The notes under the pieces are model-generated. The model saw nothing but the letters and a program-made list of their open reading frames with translations. It was not told the DNA's origin and ran no database searches. From Planctomycetota bacterium (lineage in GTDB: Bacteria > Planctomycetota > UBA1135 > UBA2386): 64,000 nt of DNA. Positions 10,747 to 19,792 of the stretch are shown here, piece after piece (position 1 is the first letter of the stretch; the number at the start of each line of letters is the position of its first letter). The stretch spans positions 176,773 through 240,772 of the forward strand of contig JAEUHR010000017.1 in the NCBI GenBank assembly GCA_016794425.1, given 5' to 3'. The translations under genes were made by a program, and so were the position numbers.

Positions 10747-10753
10747 CTCCTCC
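10747..10753 (-). promoter_or_regulatory. Shine-Dalgarno deciding the GTG start at 10737
   Basis: On the minus strand the bases read GGAGGAG, 9 bases before the GTG codon at 10735-10737. This fixes the start of the multi-pass membrane protein and rules out the much longer upstream open frame. Confidence 0.75.
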
Positions 10754-10770
10754 GGGAAGTGTGGGCGGGT

Positions 10771-10799
10771 TGTATCCGGGGCCGCGATCCGGGCAACAA
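10771..10799 (-). promoter_or_regulatory. candidate sigma70-type promoter of the 10021-10737 gene
   Basis: On the minus strand TTGTTG (10794-10799) is followed, after 17 bases, by GATACA (10771-10776). Spacing is ideal and the gene start lies about 35 bases downstream, with a Shine-Dalgarno between. Found by eye only. Confidence 0.4.
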
Positions 10800-10811
10800 C
10801 GACGCCCCCGA

Positions 10812-10839
10812 TTGCAACCCCGATGCTGCGGGCTAGCGT
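10812..10839 (+). promoter_or_regulatory. candidate promoter of the DUF4129-MoxR-DUF58 operon
   Basis: TTGCAA (10812-10817) and TAGCGT (10834-10839) are separated by 16 bases. Transcription would begin only about 5 bases before the ATG at 10851, so the leader would be almost absent. It lies close to, and faces away from, the minus-strand promoter candidate. Confidence 0.4.
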
Positions 10840-10850
10840 GTGCAGCGCGC

Positions 10851-11567
10851 ATGGCCATGCTGCGGGGACTCGTGCTGGTTGCCCTGGTCCTCGGCGGGCT
10901 CGCCGCGCAGGACGACTACGCGGCGCGCGCCGAGCGCGTGCTGGCGCAGCACGGCTGCCAGGACAGCCTGCCCGGCGAGTCCGCGCCGGCGCGCCGCGGC
11001 TCGGGGCGTCCGGACGGCAGCGAACCGCGCGGCGAACGCAGCGGCGCGCCCGGCCGTTCGGGTGGCCGCTGGAACCCGGGCCTGCCGATCCCGCCGATCG
11101 TCGCGCAGATCCTGCTGTGGACGATCGTCGCGCTCGCGATCGCGCTGCTGGTCGCCAGCATCGTGCGCGGGCTCGGCGGCAGCGCGACCGCGGCGCGCGC
11201 GCCGTCACCGACGAAGCCGGCCGCGCGCCCGGCCGCGGTGGCCGGCAACCCGCCCGAACCCGACGCGGCGCTGCCCGACCACGCCCGGCTGGCCGCCGCC
11301 GGCGACTTCGCCGGCGCCGTGCGCGCGGTGCTGCAGGCGGCGTTCGCGGCGTGGGTGCAGCGCGGCGGGCCGCTGCCGCGCGCGGCGACCGCGCGCGAGG
11401 TGCTGCGGCTCGTGCGGAACCGCCGCCTGGCCGACGCACCGCTGGCGCAGCTGGTCGCCGCGGTCGAACGCGCGCACTTCGGCGGCCGCGGCGCCGACCG
11501 CGGGCTCTACGAAGCCTCACGCGACTGGCTCGGCTCGTGGGAGGCGTCGTGCCGCAGCGCGAAGTGA
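10851..11567 (+). CDS. DUF4129-domain membrane protein
   Basis: Protein of 238 residues. A signal peptide (LVLVALVLGGLAA) is followed by QDDYAARAERVLA, a Pro/Gly/Arg-rich linker, one membrane helix (about 86-104, ILLWTIVALAIALLVASIV) and a C-terminal cytoplasmic DUF4129 region. In that region the pattern REVLRLVR...LVAAVERAHFGGRGAD is the recognisable core. DUF4129 proteins are repeatedly encoded beside MoxR AAA+ ATPases and DUF58 proteins, as here, but their role is not established. ATG at 10851 was chosen over the second ATG at 10857; the two differ by two residues. The gene overlaps the next by 19 bases and opens a six-gene operon. Confidence 0.8.
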   Translation: MAMLRGLVLVALVLGGLAAQDDYAARAERVLAQHGCQDSLPGESAPARRGSGRPDGSEPRGERSGAPGRSGGRWNPGLPIPPIVAQILLWTIVALAIALLVASIVRGLGGSATAARAPSPTKPAARPAAVAGNPPEPDAALPDHARLAAAGDFAGAVRAVLQAAFAAWVQRGGPLPRAATAREVLRLVRNRRLADAPLAQLVAAVERAHFGGRGADRGLYEASRDWLGSWEASCRSAK

Positions 11568-12775
11568 CGCCGTTCTCGCCGCGCGCGGCACGGCTGGTGG
11601 CGGCGGCGGGCCTGCTGTCGCTGCTGGTCGCGTTCTGGCTGCTGCTGTTCCCCGGTGACGGCATCGGCATCCGCGACGTCGGCGCGCACGGCTACAGCCG
11701 GTCGGCGATCGGCCATCTCGGCCTGATCCAGCTGCTGCGCGATCTCGGCGAGCCGGTGCTGCAGCTGCGCCGCACGCGCGACCTCGACGAAGCCGGCCTG
11801 TTGGTGCTGGCCGAGCCGCGCGACCTGCGGCGCCGCGACGACCGCCAGGTCGAGGACTGGCTCGAGCAGGTGCCGACGACCTTGCTGGTGCTGCCCAAAC
11901 GCGACGGCGAGCGGGACCAGATCGAGCCCGACTGGCTCGGCGAAGTCGAACTGGCGCCGGTTGCCGACGGTGAGGACCTGCTGTCGCACCTCGCGGTCTG
12001 GACCGACGAACGTGTGCCCGAACTGCTGCGCGTCGACACGGCGCACGACTGGCAGTCGGTCGCCGGCTGGCCGCGGCCGGAGCTCCCGGCGCCGGTGCAG
12101 CTGCTGCGGGCCGAACGCACGCCGATGGAGCCGCTGTTGTGGTGCGACGAAGGCGTGCTGCTGGCGCGCATCGGCGGCGTCGCCGTGCTGGCCGACCCCG
12201 ACCTGATCGCCAACCACGGTCTGCTGCGCGGCGACAACGCAGCGCTGATCGTGCAGATCCTGCGCCACCTGCGCGGCGACGCGCGCGGTGCGGTGGTGTT
12301 CGACGAGACGCTGCACGGCCACGCGATCGAACCGAGCATCTGGCGCGTCGCCGGCCAGTTCCCGCAGGTGCTGGTGTCGGCGCACCTGCTGCTGCTGCTG
12401 GCGCTGGTGTTGTGGATCGCCTGCGACCGCTTCGGCGCGCCGCTGCCGCCGCCGGCCGCGATCGCGGCCGGCAAACGCTTCCTGATCGACAACGCCGCCG
12501 CACTGCTGGCGCGCGGTTCGCACCACGGTCCGTCGCTGCGCCGCTACGGCCAGCAGCGCGTGCGCGCGACAGCCGAGGCGCTGCACGCCCCGCGCGGCCT
12601 CACCGACCTCGCCTGCCGCGACTGGCTGCTGGCGCGCGTGCGCGATCCGGCGCGCCGCGAACGGCTGGCCGCGCTGCTCGGTCGTTCGACCGGCGCGCTG
12701 CCGGCGCGCGACGCGGTGTCGATGGCGCGCGAGATCCGAACCCTGACCGAGGAGATGAGGCATGGAAGTCACTGA
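11549..12775 (+). CDS. DUF4350-like membrane protein of the MoxR cluster
   Basis: Protein of 408 residues: an N-terminal membrane helix (about 15-32, [16 protein letters not shown]), a globular region, a second helix near 275-295 ([14 protein letters not shown]), and a helical cytoplasmic tail. The globular part begins [20 protein letters not shown] and includes [18 protein letters not shown] and [10 protein letters not shown]. That is the DUF4350 layout, which resembles a degenerate GATase/IFT52-like fold. The GTG at 11549 has GGGAGG at 11539-11544 and was chosen; GTG at 11564 is less well spaced. It overlaps the DUF4129 gene by 19 bases and the ATPase gene by 14. The genomic position, between DUF4129 and MoxR, is the usual one for this family. 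Confidence 0.75.
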   Translation: MPQREVTPFSPRAARLVAAAGLLSLLVAFWLLLFPGDGIGIRDVGAHGYSRSAIGHLGLIQLLRDLGEPVLQLRRTRDLDEAGLLVLAEPRDLRRRDDRQVEDWLEQVPTTLLVLPKRDGERDQIEPDWLGEVELAPVADGEDLLSHLAVWTDERVPELLRVDTAHDWQSVAGWPRPELPAPVQLLRAERTPMEPLLWCDEGVLLARIGGVAVLADPDLIANHGLLRGDNAALIVQILRHLRGDARGAVVFDETLHGHAIEPSIWRVAGQFPQVLVSAHLLLLLALVLWIACDRFGAPLPPPAAIAAGKRFLIDNAAALLARGSHHGPSLRRYGQQRVRATAEALHAPRGLTDLACRDWLLARVRDPARRERLAALLGRSTGALPARDAVSMAREIRTLTEEMRHGSH

Positions 12776-13712
12776 AGTCGCCGCGACCGCCGAACGGCTG
12801 CGCACACAGCTCGCGCGTGTGGTCATGGGCCAGGACCGCAGCGCCGAGCTGCTGTTCGCGGCGTGGCTCGCCGGCGGGCACGTGCTGCTCGAAGGCGTGC
12901 CCGGCACCGCGAAGACGCTGCTGGCGCGCGCGCTGGCGCGGTCGCTGCAGCTGGCGTTCGCGCGCATCCAGTTCACGCCGGACCTGATGCCGGCCGACGT
13001 GCTCGGCACCAGCCTGTTCGACTTCCAGAGCGGCCGCTTCACGCTGCAGAAGGGGCCGATCTTCACCGAGCTGCTGCTGGCCGACGAGGTCAACCGCACG
13101 CCGCCGAAGACGCAGTCGGCGCTGCTCGAGGCGATGCAGGAGCGCTCGGTCACGCTCGACGGCGAGACGCACCGGCTCGGCGCCGCGTTCTTCGTCATAG
13201 CGACGCAGAACCCGATCGAACAGGAAGGCACCTATCCGTTGCCGGAGGCGCAGCTCGACCGCTTCCTGCTGAAGCTGCGCATCGGCTACCCGGACCGCGA
13301 CGACGAGCGGCGCATGGCGGCGGTGCACGGTCGCACGGTGCCGGACCTCGAGTCGTTCGGACTCGAACCGGTGGCCGGCAACGAGTTCCTGGCGGCCGCG
13401 CGCGAATGTGTCGCGGCGGTGCGCATCGCCGACGCGGTGCTCGACTACCTGGTCGACGTCGTGCGCGCCACGCGCGAACACGCGTCGCTGCGCTGCGGCG
13501 CGTCGCCGCGCGCGGTCAACATGCTGGCCGCGGCGGCGCGCGCGCTGGCCGCCGTGCAGGGCATGGACTTCGTGCTGCCGGACCACGTGCAGCAGCTCGC
13601 CGGGCCGCTGCTCGCGCACCGCGTCGTGCTGACGCCGGCGGCCGAGATCGAAGGCGCCGACGCGGGCGCCGTGGTCGCGCAGATCGTCGACGGCATCAAG
13701 GCGCCGCGATGA
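12762..13712 (+). CDS. MoxR-family AAA+ ATPase
   Basis: AAA+ chaperone-type ATPase of 316 residues. Walker A is GVPGTAKT (45-52), Walker B is LLADEVNR with D108 and E109, and the family signature [21 protein letters not shown] follows in shortened view as [10 protein letters not shown]...PEAQLDRF. The C-terminal lid ends with IVDGIKAPR. MoxR proteins are thought to act as remodelling or maturation chaperones for partner proteins with von Willebrand A-like or DUF58 domains; the DUF58 gene overlaps it by 4 bases (ATGA). It is preceded by DUF4350 and followed by DUF58, SpoIIM and RDD genes, the most common arrangement for a chromosomal MoxR operon. Confidence 0.92.
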   Translation: MEVTEVAATAERLRTQLARVVMGQDRSAELLFAAWLAGGHVLLEGVPGTAKTLLARALARSLQLAFARIQFTPDLMPADVLGTSLFDFQSGRFTLQKGPIFTELLLADEVNRTPPKTQSALLEAMQERSVTLDGETHRLGAAFFVIATQNPIEQEGTYPLPEAQLDRFLLKLRIGYPDRDDERRMAAVHGRTVPDLESFGLEPVAGNEFLAAARECVAAVRIADAVLDYLVDVVRATREHASLRCGASPRAVNMLAAAARALAAVQGMDFVLPDHVQQLAGPLLAHRVVLTPAAEIEGADAGAVVAQIVDGIKAPR

Positions 13713-15016
13713 TCCGACCGACGCCACGCGCGCTGGCGGTGTTCGGGGCCGGCCTGCCGATCGCGGCGCTGCCGACGCTGGTCGGCGGGTCGTGGTCGTG
13801 GGTGCCGTGGCTCTGGTGCCTCGCCGCGTTCGGGCTGGCGCTGGTCGTCGAACTGCTGCGGCTGCCGTCGCCGGCGTCGGTCGCGGTCGACGTGGCGGCG
13901 CCGAAGCTGGCGCCGATCGGCAGCACGGTCGACGTCGTCGTGCAGGCCACCAGCCGGCATCGGGTCGACGTCGAGGTGCGCCTCTCGTGCCGCGGCGACG
14001 CGGCGCCGCCGGTGCCCGTGCAGCTGGCCCTGGCCGGCGCGCCGGTGGCGGTCACGGTGCCGCTGCAGCCGCGCCGGCGCGGCACCGTGCGGCTCGCCGA
14101 GGCCGCGAGCCGCTGGCGCGGACCGCTGGGCCTGTTGTGGTGCGAACGGCGGCAGCCGCTCGGCGTCGAGGTCGCGGTCGTCACCGACGTGGCGGCGGTG
14201 CGGCGCCGCGCGCTGCAGATGGCGTCGAACCGCGAGTTCCAGGTCGGCCTGAAGATCGAGCGCTACGTCGGCGACGGCAGCGAGTTCGACTCGCTGCGCG
14301 AGTTCGTGGCCGGCATGGACCGCCGCGCGGTCGACTGGAAGGCGTCGGCACGCCATCGCCAGCTGCTGTGCCGCGAGTTCCGCGCCGAGCGCGACCACGC
14401 CGTGATGTTGTGCCTCGACGCCGGCCGGCTGATGGGCGAGCCGCTCGACGGCATGCCGCGGCTCGACCACGCGATCCACGCCGCGCTGCAGCTCGGCTAC
14501 GTTTGCCTGCGCACCGGCGACCGTGTCGGTTCGTTCGCGTTCGCCGACAAACCGCAGCACGTGCTGCTGCCGCAGGCCTCGGTGCACGCGCTGCAGGCGA
14601 TCCAGCTGCGGCTCGCGGCGCTCGACTACGGCACCGCCGAGACGAACTTCACGCTGGCGATGACCGAGCTGCTGCGCCAGCTGCGCCGGCGCACGCTGGT
14701 CGTGCTGTTCACGGACTTCGTCGACAGCGTGACCGCCGAGCTGATGCTCGACAACGTGCGCTGGCTCGCGCGGCGGCACCTGTTGCTGTTCGTCGCGATG
14801 CGCGACCCCTTGCTGGACCGGCTGGTCGCCGGCGAGCCGGCGTCGGTCGAGGACCTGCACCGCGCGGTCGTCGCCGAAGACATCCGCCGCGAACGGCTGC
14901 TGGTGCTCGAGCGGATCCGCCGCGCCGGCGCGCAGGTGATCGACGCCGAGGCGGCGGCGGTCGGGCCGGAGCTGATCGACCGCTACCTGCAGGTCAAACG
15001 CCGGGAGCTGCTGTGA
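13709..15016 (+). CDS. DUF58 domain protein
   Basis: Protein of 435 residues. Two N-terminal hydrophobic segments (about 10-50) are followed by a beta-rich region and the DUF58 core. The core motif is visible as [25 protein letters not shown] in two pieces ([10 protein letters not shown] and [19 protein letters not shown]). A vWA-like fold then follows, with [13 protein letters not shown] (like the DxS metal site) and [12 protein letters not shown]58 proteins are the standard partners of MoxR ATPases and are membrane-anchored. The ATG overlaps the ATPase stop (ATGA), and the stop overlaps the next GTG. The function of the family is not settled; envelope-stress roles have been proposed in some bacteria. 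Confidence 0.87.
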   Translation: MIRPTPRALAVFGAGLPIAALPTLVGGSWSWVPWLWCLAAFGLALVVELLRLPSPASVAVDVAAPKLAPIGSTVDVVVQATSRHRVDVEVRLSCRGDAAPPVPVQLALAGAPVAVTVPLQPRRRGTVRLAEAASRWRGPLGLLWCERRQPLGVEVAVVTDVAAVRRRALQMASNREFQVGLKIERYVGDGSEFDSLREFVAGMDRRAVDWKASARHRQLLCREFRAERDHAVMLCLDAGRLMGEPLDGMPRLDHAIHAALQLGYVCLRTGDRVGSFAFADKPQHVLLPQASVHALQAIQLRLAALDYGTAETNFTLAMTELLRQLRRRTLVVLFTDFVDSVTAELMLDNVRWLARRHLLLFVAMRDPLLDRLVAGEPASVEDLHRAVVAEDIRRERLLVLERIRRAGAQVIDAEAAAVGPELIDRYLQVKRRELL

Positions 15017-16008
15017 GCCGGGAACCGGAGACGCCGTGGTCGGTGCGCTTCCGCCGCGAACGGCAGGCGGCCTGGGTCGAACTGGAGGACCTGGTGTCGC
15101 GCTGCGAACGCGGCGGCCTCGCGGCGCTGCGGCCCGAGCAGTTGTCGCGGCTGCCGGTGCTGTACCGCGCCGCGCTGTCGTCGCTGGGCGTCGCGCGCGC
15201 GTCGGTGCTCGACCAGGGGCTGCGCCTGCACCTCGAGTCACTGGTGGCGCGCGCCTACCTGGTCGTCTACTCGCCCAAACGCAGCCTGCTCGAGGTGCTG
15301 GTGCCGTTCGCGACGACCGGCTTCCCGCGCGCGGTGCGGGCGATCCGCTGGCACGTGCTGGTCTCGGCGGCGGTGCTGCTGCTCGGCGGCGCGCTGGCCT
15401 GGGCGATGTACGGCGTCGACCCGGAGCACTACTACCTGTTCGTCGACGGCGGCATGGCGGCCGGGCGCGATCCGACCGCGTCGACCGAAGCGCTGCGCGA
15501 GACGCTGTTCGGCGACGACGATGGTGACCTGCTGGCGTTCGCGAGCATGCTGTTCACGAACAACTCCTCGGTCGGCATCCTGACCTACGGGCTCGGCTTC
15601 GTGTTCGGCCTGCCGGTCGTGCTGCTGCTGCTCTACAACGGCATGCTGCTCGGCGCGATGAGCGCGCTGTTCCACGAGCGCGGCCTCGGCGTCGAGTGGT
15701 GGTCGTGGGTGCTGCCGCACGGCGTCACCGAACTGCTGGCGATCGTGTTGTGCGGCGCGGCCGGTCTCGCGGTCGGCCAGCAGCTCGTGTTTCCGGGGCC
15801 GCACTCGCGGCTCCACGCGCTGACCGTCGTCGGCCGCCGCATGGGCGCGGTCGTCGCCGGCAGCGTCGTGATGCTGGCGCTGGCCGCGGTGGTGGAGGGC
15901 GTGTTCCGCCAGGTCGTGCAGAGCGTGCCGGTGCGCTACGTGCTGGCCGCGACGTTCGCGGCGCTGTGGTGCGCGTACTTCGTCTGCGCCGGCCGGAGGC
16001 AGCGGTGA
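15013..16008 (+). CDS. SpoIIM-like (stage II sporulation protein M family) membrane protein
   Basis: Protein of 331 residues with about five membrane segments after a 110-residue cytoplasmic N-terminus. Segments seen include VLVSAAVLLLGGALAWAM, VGILTYGLGFVFGLPVVLLLL, TELLAIVLCGAAGLAVG, MGAVVAGSVVMLALAAVV and VLAATFAALWCAYFVC. The NNSSVGILTYGLG...YNGMLLGAM and LPHGVTELLAI motifs are those of the SpoIIM family. In non-sporulating bacteria this family lies in MoxR/DUF58 operons, as here, and is not linked to sporulation. GTG at 15013 overlaps the DUF58 stop (GTGA), and the gene's own stop overlaps the RDD start. Confidence 0.85.
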   Translation: MSREPETPWSVRFRRERQAAWVELEDLVSRCERGGLAALRPEQLSRLPVLYRAALSSLGVARASVLDQGLRLHLESLVARAYLVVYSPKRSLLEVLVPFATTGFPRAVRAIRWHVLVSAAVLLLGGALAWAMYGVDPEHYYLFVDGGMAAGRDPTASTEALRETLFGDDDGDLLAFASMLFTNNSSVGILTYGLGFVFGLPVVLLLLYNGMLLGAMSALFHERGLGVEWWSWVLPHGVTELLAIVLCGAAGLAVGQQLVFPGPHSRLHALTVVGRRMGAVVAGSVVMLALAAVVEGVFRQVVQSVPVRYVLAATFAALWCAYFVCAGRRQR

Positions 16009-16886
16009 CGACGTTCGAGCCGACCGAGAGTGTGCTGACGCCGGAGGGCTTCGAGCTGCGGTTCGGCCGCGCGACCGCCAGCGAACGGCTGGTCGCGCTG
16101 GCGATCGACCTCGGCATCGTGCTGCTGGCGACCTTCGCGCTGGTGCTGCTGCTGTGGTTCACGCTCGGCATCGGTGCGGCGATGCTGGTCGCGTTCCTCT
16201 TGCGCCACGGCTACTTCACCTGGTTCGAGGCGCGGTGGAACGGCCGCACGCCGGGCAAGCGCCTGTTCCACCTGCGCGTCGTGCGGGCCGACGGCGGGCC
16301 GCTGACCGTCGAGACGGTGCTGGCGCGCAACCTGACGCGCGAGGTCGAGCTGTTCCTGCCGCTGACCGTGCTGCTGCAGCCGGACGCGCTGTTCCCGGAC
16401 CAGGTCGGTTGGGTGCGGCTGGTCGCGGTCGCGTGGATCCTCGGCCTGTTCCTGTTCCCGCTGTCGAATCCGCACCGGCTGCGGATCGGCGACCTGCTGG
16501 CCGGCACGCGCGTCGTGGTGACGCCGCCGGTCGCGCTGGTGCACGACCTCGCCGACGTGCGGCGGGCCGGCCAGGAGCCGCGCGACGGCGTGTTCGCCTT
16601 CTCGGCGGCGCAGCTGTCGATCTACGGCGAACACGAACTGTCGGTGCTCGAGGACGTGCTGCGCAAGGCCAAGCGCAACGCGACCGATCCGGCGCTGGTC
16701 GAGGTCGCGAAGAGCATCGGCCGCCGGATCGGCTTCGACGACGCGGCGGCGGTCGTTGGCCACGAGGCGCGCTTCCTGCGCGAGTTCTACGCCGCCCAGC
16801 GCCGGCACCTCGAACAGCAGCTGCTGCTGGGGCGGCGGCGGCTCAAGAAGGTGCCGCGGACCACGAAGGGCGCGCGGCCGTCCTGA
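16005..16886 (+). CDS. RDD-family membrane protein
   Basis: Protein of 293 residues. The RDD signature is present: RLVALAIDLGIVLLATFAL, then WNGRTPGKRLFHLRVVRADG. It has about three membrane helices in the first 170 residues (one near LVAVAWILGLFLFPL) and a basic, helical cytoplasmic tail of about 110 residues. The function of RDD proteins is mostly unknown; a few act in ion transport. GTG at 16005 has GGAGG upstream (15995-15999) and overlaps the SpoIIM stop. It is the last gene of the MoxR operon; 55 bases separate it from the next gene. Confidence 0.83.
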   Translation: MTTFEPTESVLTPEGFELRFGRATASERLVALAIDLGIVLLATFALVLLLWFTLGIGAAMLVAFLLRHGYFTWFEARWNGRTPGKRLFHLRVVRADGGPLTVETVLARNLTREVELFLPLTVLLQPDALFPDQVGWVRLVAVAWILGLFLFPLSNPHRLRIGDLLAGTRVVVTPPVALVHDLADVRRAGQEPRDGVFAFSAAQLSIYGEHELSVLEDVLRKAKRNATDPALVEVAKSIGRRIGFDDAAAVVGHEARFLREFYAAQRRHLEQQLLLGRRRLKKVPRTTKGARPS

Positions 16887-16941
16887 GCCTTTGGCAACGG
16901 CGTTGCACGGCACCGGCGCGCCGGCATCATCGTCGGGCCCC

Positions 16942-18120
16942 ATGGTCGAGACCGCGGATCTGGTCGTCGTCGGCGGCGGCATCGTCGGCTGCTCGGTCGT
17001 GCACCAGCTCGCGCGCCTGGTGCCGCGCGAGACCCGCATCGTGCTGCTCGACCGCGGGCCGATCGCCGGGGCGACCTCGGGTTCGTCGATGGGGCACCTG
17101 ATGGTCACGCCGGACGACCCGCAGTCGTACGCGTTGACCGCCGCCAGCGTGCGGCTGTGGCGCGACCTGCAGGCGCGCGGCGGCGGCTTCGACTTCCAGG
17201 ACACCGGCGCGCTGTACCTGGCCGACACCGACGAGGACGCGGCGCTGCTGCCGGTGCTGCGCGACCAGTTCACGGCCGTCGGCGACCGCGCCGAAGTGCT
17301 GGACGGGCGCGCGCTGCGTTCGCTCGAGCCGGGCCTCGCCGAAGACCTCGACGCGGCGCTGTTCTACCCCGGCGACGCGGTGGTGCTGCCGATGCCGGCC
17401 TGCGCGGTGATGCTGCAGGAAGCGCGGGCCTGCTGCCCCGGCCTCGACGTGCGGCCCGGCTGCGCGGTGGTCGGCGTCGACCGCGACGGCGACCGCATCG
17501 CGGCGGTGCGCACCGAGCACGGTGCGATCGCGACGCGCACGCTGGTCAACGCGACCGGCGTCTGGGCGCCGGCGCTGGCGGAACTGTGCGGCGCGCCGCG
17601 GCTGCCGATCTTCCCGCGCGCCGGCAACCTGGCGGTGACGGCGCACTGGACGACGCCGGTGCGCACGCAGCTGCTCGAGGTCAGCTACCTGCGGTTCGCG
17701 CACGGTGCCGCCGCGGTCGATCCGACGCGCACCGACGATCCGGGCGGCCACGCGGTCAACGTGCAGCCGCAGTCGAACGGCAGCTGCCTGATCGGCAGCA
17801 CGCGCCAGTTCCGCGGCATGGACCGCACACTGAACCCGCAGCTGCTGCGCCGGTCGCTGCAGCGAGCGATCCGTTACGCGCCGGGGCTGGCCGCGGCGCC
17901 GATCGTGCGCACCTGGGTCGGGCTGCGGCCGTACGCGATCGACAAACACCCGCTGATCGGGCCGTGGCCGCCGGTGCGCGGCCTGTGGATCGCGGCGGGC
18001 CACGAAGGGCTCGGCATCACGCTGGGGCCGATCACCGGGCGCCTGCTGGCGCAGCAGGTCGTCGGCGTGCCGTGCGACGTCGACCCGCAGCCGTACCTGC
18101 CGGCGAGGTTCTGCGCGTGA
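16942..18120 (+). CDS. FAD-dependent dehydrogenase, DAO-type subunit (HcnC / D-hydroxyproline dehydrogenase beta-like)
   Basis: Flavoprotein of 392 residues in the D-amino-acid-oxidase (DAO) superfamily. The dinucleotide fold starts at once: LVVVGGGIVG with GxGxxG at 11-16. ATSGSSMG and the C-terminal WVGLRPYAIDKHPLIGPW and AAGHEGLGITLGPITGRLLA are the usual FAD- and substrate-side motifs. No signal peptide is present. The next two genes, overlapping by 4 bases each, encode a small 2Fe-2S protein and a FAD/NAD(P) subunit with a cysteine-rich tail. This three-subunit set is the architecture of hydrogen cyanide synthase, opine oxidases and D-hydroxyproline dehydrogenase. The substrate is probably an amino acid or amine; which one cannot be told here. 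Confidence 0.82.
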   Translation: MVETADLVVVGGGIVGCSVVHQLARLVPRETRIVLLDRGPIAGATSGSSMGHLMVTPDDPQSYALTAASVRLWRDLQARGGGFDFQDTGALYLADTDEDAALLPVLRDQFTAVGDRAEVLDGRALRSLEPGLAEDLDAALFYPGDAVVLPMPACAVMLQEARACCPGLDVRPGCAVVGVDRDGDRIAAVRTEHGAIATRTLVNATGVWAPALAELCGAPRLPIFPRAGNLAVTAHWTTPVRTQLLEVSYLRFAHGAAAVDPTRTDDPGGHAVNVQPQSNGSCLIGSTRQFRGMDRTLNPQLLRRSLQRAIRYAPGLAAAPIVRTWVGLRPYAIDKHPLIGPWPPVRGLWIAAGHEGLGITLGPITGRLLAQQVVGVPCDVDPQPYLPARFCA

Positions 18121-18386
18121 ACGGCGCCGACGGACGCGCGGTGGTGCAGTTCCGCTTCGCCGGGCGCCCGGTCGCGGCGCGCGCCGGCGACACGATCGCG
18201 ATGGCGCTGTGGCGCGACGGCGCGGTCGCGCTGCGTGCCAGCAGCCGCGACGGCGCGCCGCGCGGCGTGTTCTGCAACATGGGCGTCTGCTTCGAGTGCC
18301 TGTGCCGCGTCGACGGCGCCACGGTCCGCGCCTGCACGACCGTCGTGCGCGACGGCATGCAGGTCGAACCCGGAGGCCGGCCGTGA
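18117..18386 (+). CDS. small (2Fe-2S)-binding subunit (HcnA-like)
   Basis: Protein of 89 residues with the plant-ferredoxin fold. The cluster cysteines are C53-x4-C58-x2-C61-x11-C73 (CNMGVCFECLC...RACTT), as in the small subunit of HcnABC-type dehydrogenases. The N-terminal half reads VVQFRFAGRPVAARAGDTIAMAL, the expected ubiquitin-like beta-grasp. It would pass electrons between the two flavoprotein subunits, or onward to the respiratory chain. It begins with GTG inside the stop of the upstream gene (GTGA) and its own stop overlaps the next start, so the three are translationally coupled. It is too small and too well matched to be a ferredoxin of another type. Confidence 0.87.
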   Translation: MNGADGRAVVQFRFAGRPVAARAGDTIAMALWRDGAVALRASSRDGAPRGVFCNMGVCFECLCRVDGATVRACTTVVRDGMQVEPGGRP

Positions 18387-19765
18387 GCGAGGCGCGCGTG
18401 CTCGATGCCGACGTCGGTGTCATAGGGGCCGGACCGGCCGGGCTCGCGGCGGCGCGGCGGCTCGCGGCGGCGGGCCTGCGCGTGGTCGTGCTCGACGAGG
18501 CGCCGCAGCCCGGCGGCCAGATCTTTCGGCAGGCGCCGCCCGGTGCGCCGGCGCTGCCCGGCGGCGAGCCGCCGAGCCATCATGCTGGCCACGAACTGCT
18601 GGCCGCCGCCGCGGCGCTGCCGATCGTCTGGTGCGCGGGAGCGACCGTCTGGGACGCGCAGCCCGGCCGCCTGTGGTTCGAGCGCGACGGTGCGTCGTGG
18701 CTCGTGCGCTGCCGCGAGATCGTGCTGGCGCCCGGCGCCTACGACCGCTGCATCCCGTTCCCCGGCTGGACGCTGCCGGGCGTCGTCACGGCCGGCGCCG
18801 TGCAGGTGATGGTGCGCGGCTTCGGCGTCGCGCCGGGCCGGCGCGCGCTGGTGGCCGGTTCGGGGCCGCTGTTGCTGCCGACGATCACTGCGCTCGTGGC
18901 CGCCGGTGTCGAGGTCGTGGCCGCGCTGGAGGCCGCGCCGCGCTGGCCGGCGCTGCGCGCGCTGCCGCGCGTGCTCGGCAACGGGGCGCGCCGGCGCGAG
19001 GCGTTCTGGTACGCGCGCCGGCTGCTGGCGGCGGGCGTGCGGTTGCGCTGGGGGCACACGGTGTTCGCCTGCGACGGCGACGGCCGCGTGCAGCGGGCCG
19101 TGGTCGGCCGGGTCACCGCCGACGGCCGGCCCGTGCGCGGCAGCGAGCGCACGCTCGCGGTCGACCTGGTCGCGGTCGGGTTCGGCCTCGTGCCGTCGAT
19201 CGAGCTCGGGCTGCGGCTCGGCTGCGCGGCGCGCCACGACGCGGTGCGCGGCGGCCACCGGCTCGAGGTCGACGCGGCGCAGCGCACGTCGGTGGCCTCG
19301 GTCTACGCCGCCGGCGAGATCTGCGGCATCGGTGGCGCGCAGGTCGCGGCGGCCGAAGGCGAACTTGCGGCCGCCGCGATCCTCGCCGACCGCGGCACGG
19401 TGCAACTCGGCGCCGCGCTGCCGCGCCGCGTCGCCGCCGAACGCCGCGCCGCCGACGCGCTGCTGCGCGCGTTCGCGCCGCTGCCGGGGCTGCATGCGCT
19501 GGCGACGCCGGACACGATCGTCTGCCGCTGCGAGGACGTGCCGCTGCAGCGCGCCCAGGCGGCGGCGGCGGTGCACGGCGGTTCGGCGCGCGCGATCAAG
19601 GTCGGCTGCCGGGCCGGTATGGGGCCGTGCCAGGCGCGCATCTGCGGCCCGTCGCTGCAGGCGCTGGCGACCGGCGCAGCCGACCGCGTGATGGACCTGC
19701 CGGTCGTGCAGGTGCCGGTCAAACCGGTCGGCGCCGCGACGATCGTCGACGCACCGCCCGGTTGA
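18383..19765 (+). CDS. FAD/NAD(P)-binding subunit with BFD-like 2Fe-2S tail (HcnB / opine oxidase A-like)
   Basis: Flavoprotein of 460 residues. The first Rossmann motif is GVIGAGPAG (12-20) with VVVLDEAPQPGGQIF after it. A second one is ALVAGSGPLL and a third conserved segment is SVYAAGEICGIGG. The C-terminal 90 residues carry a bacterioferredoxin-associated-ferredoxin-like cysteine set: C381-x-C383 (CRCEDV) and C409, C416, C421 (CRAGMGPCQARIC). This is the alpha subunit of HcnABC/NoxA/OoxA-type dehydrogenases. GTG at 18383 has GGAGG 6 bases upstream and overlaps the ferredoxin stop. With the other two genes it should make a membrane-linked amino-acid or amine dehydrogenase. A secreted binding-protein/peptidase gene follows 27 bases downstream. 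Confidence 0.86.
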   Translation: MSEARVLDADVGVIGAGPAGLAAARRLAAAGLRVVVLDEAPQPGGQIFRQAPPGAPALPGGEPPSHHAGHELLAAAAALPIVWCAGATVWDAQPGRLWFERDGASWLVRCREIVLAPGAYDRCIPFPGWTLPGVVTAGAVQVMVRGFGVAPGRRALVAGSGPLLLPTITALVAAGVEVVAALEAAPRWPALRALPRVLGNGARRREAFWYARRLLAAGVRLRWGHTVFACDGDGRVQRAVVGRVTADGRPVRGSERTLAVDLVAVGFGLVPSIELGLRLGCAARHDAVRGGHRLEVDAAQRTSVASVYAAGEICGIGGAQVAAAEGELAAAAILADRGTVQLGAALPRRVAAERRAADALLRAFAPLPGLHALATPDTIVCRCEDVPLQRAQAAAAVHGGSARAIKVGCRAGMGPCQARICGPSLQALATGAADRVMDLPVVQVPVKPVGAATIVDAPPG

Positions 19766-19792
19766 GGTGCGCGGTCGGTATCCTGCGCGGCC

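Noticed and set aside
13709..16886. SpoIIM-like gene taken as a sign of sporulation
   Set aside because: The protein lies in a MoxR/DUF58/RDD operon, where this family occurs in many non-sporulating bacteria. No other sporulation gene is present; the SpoIIE-like fold at 60952 is a general PP2C type.
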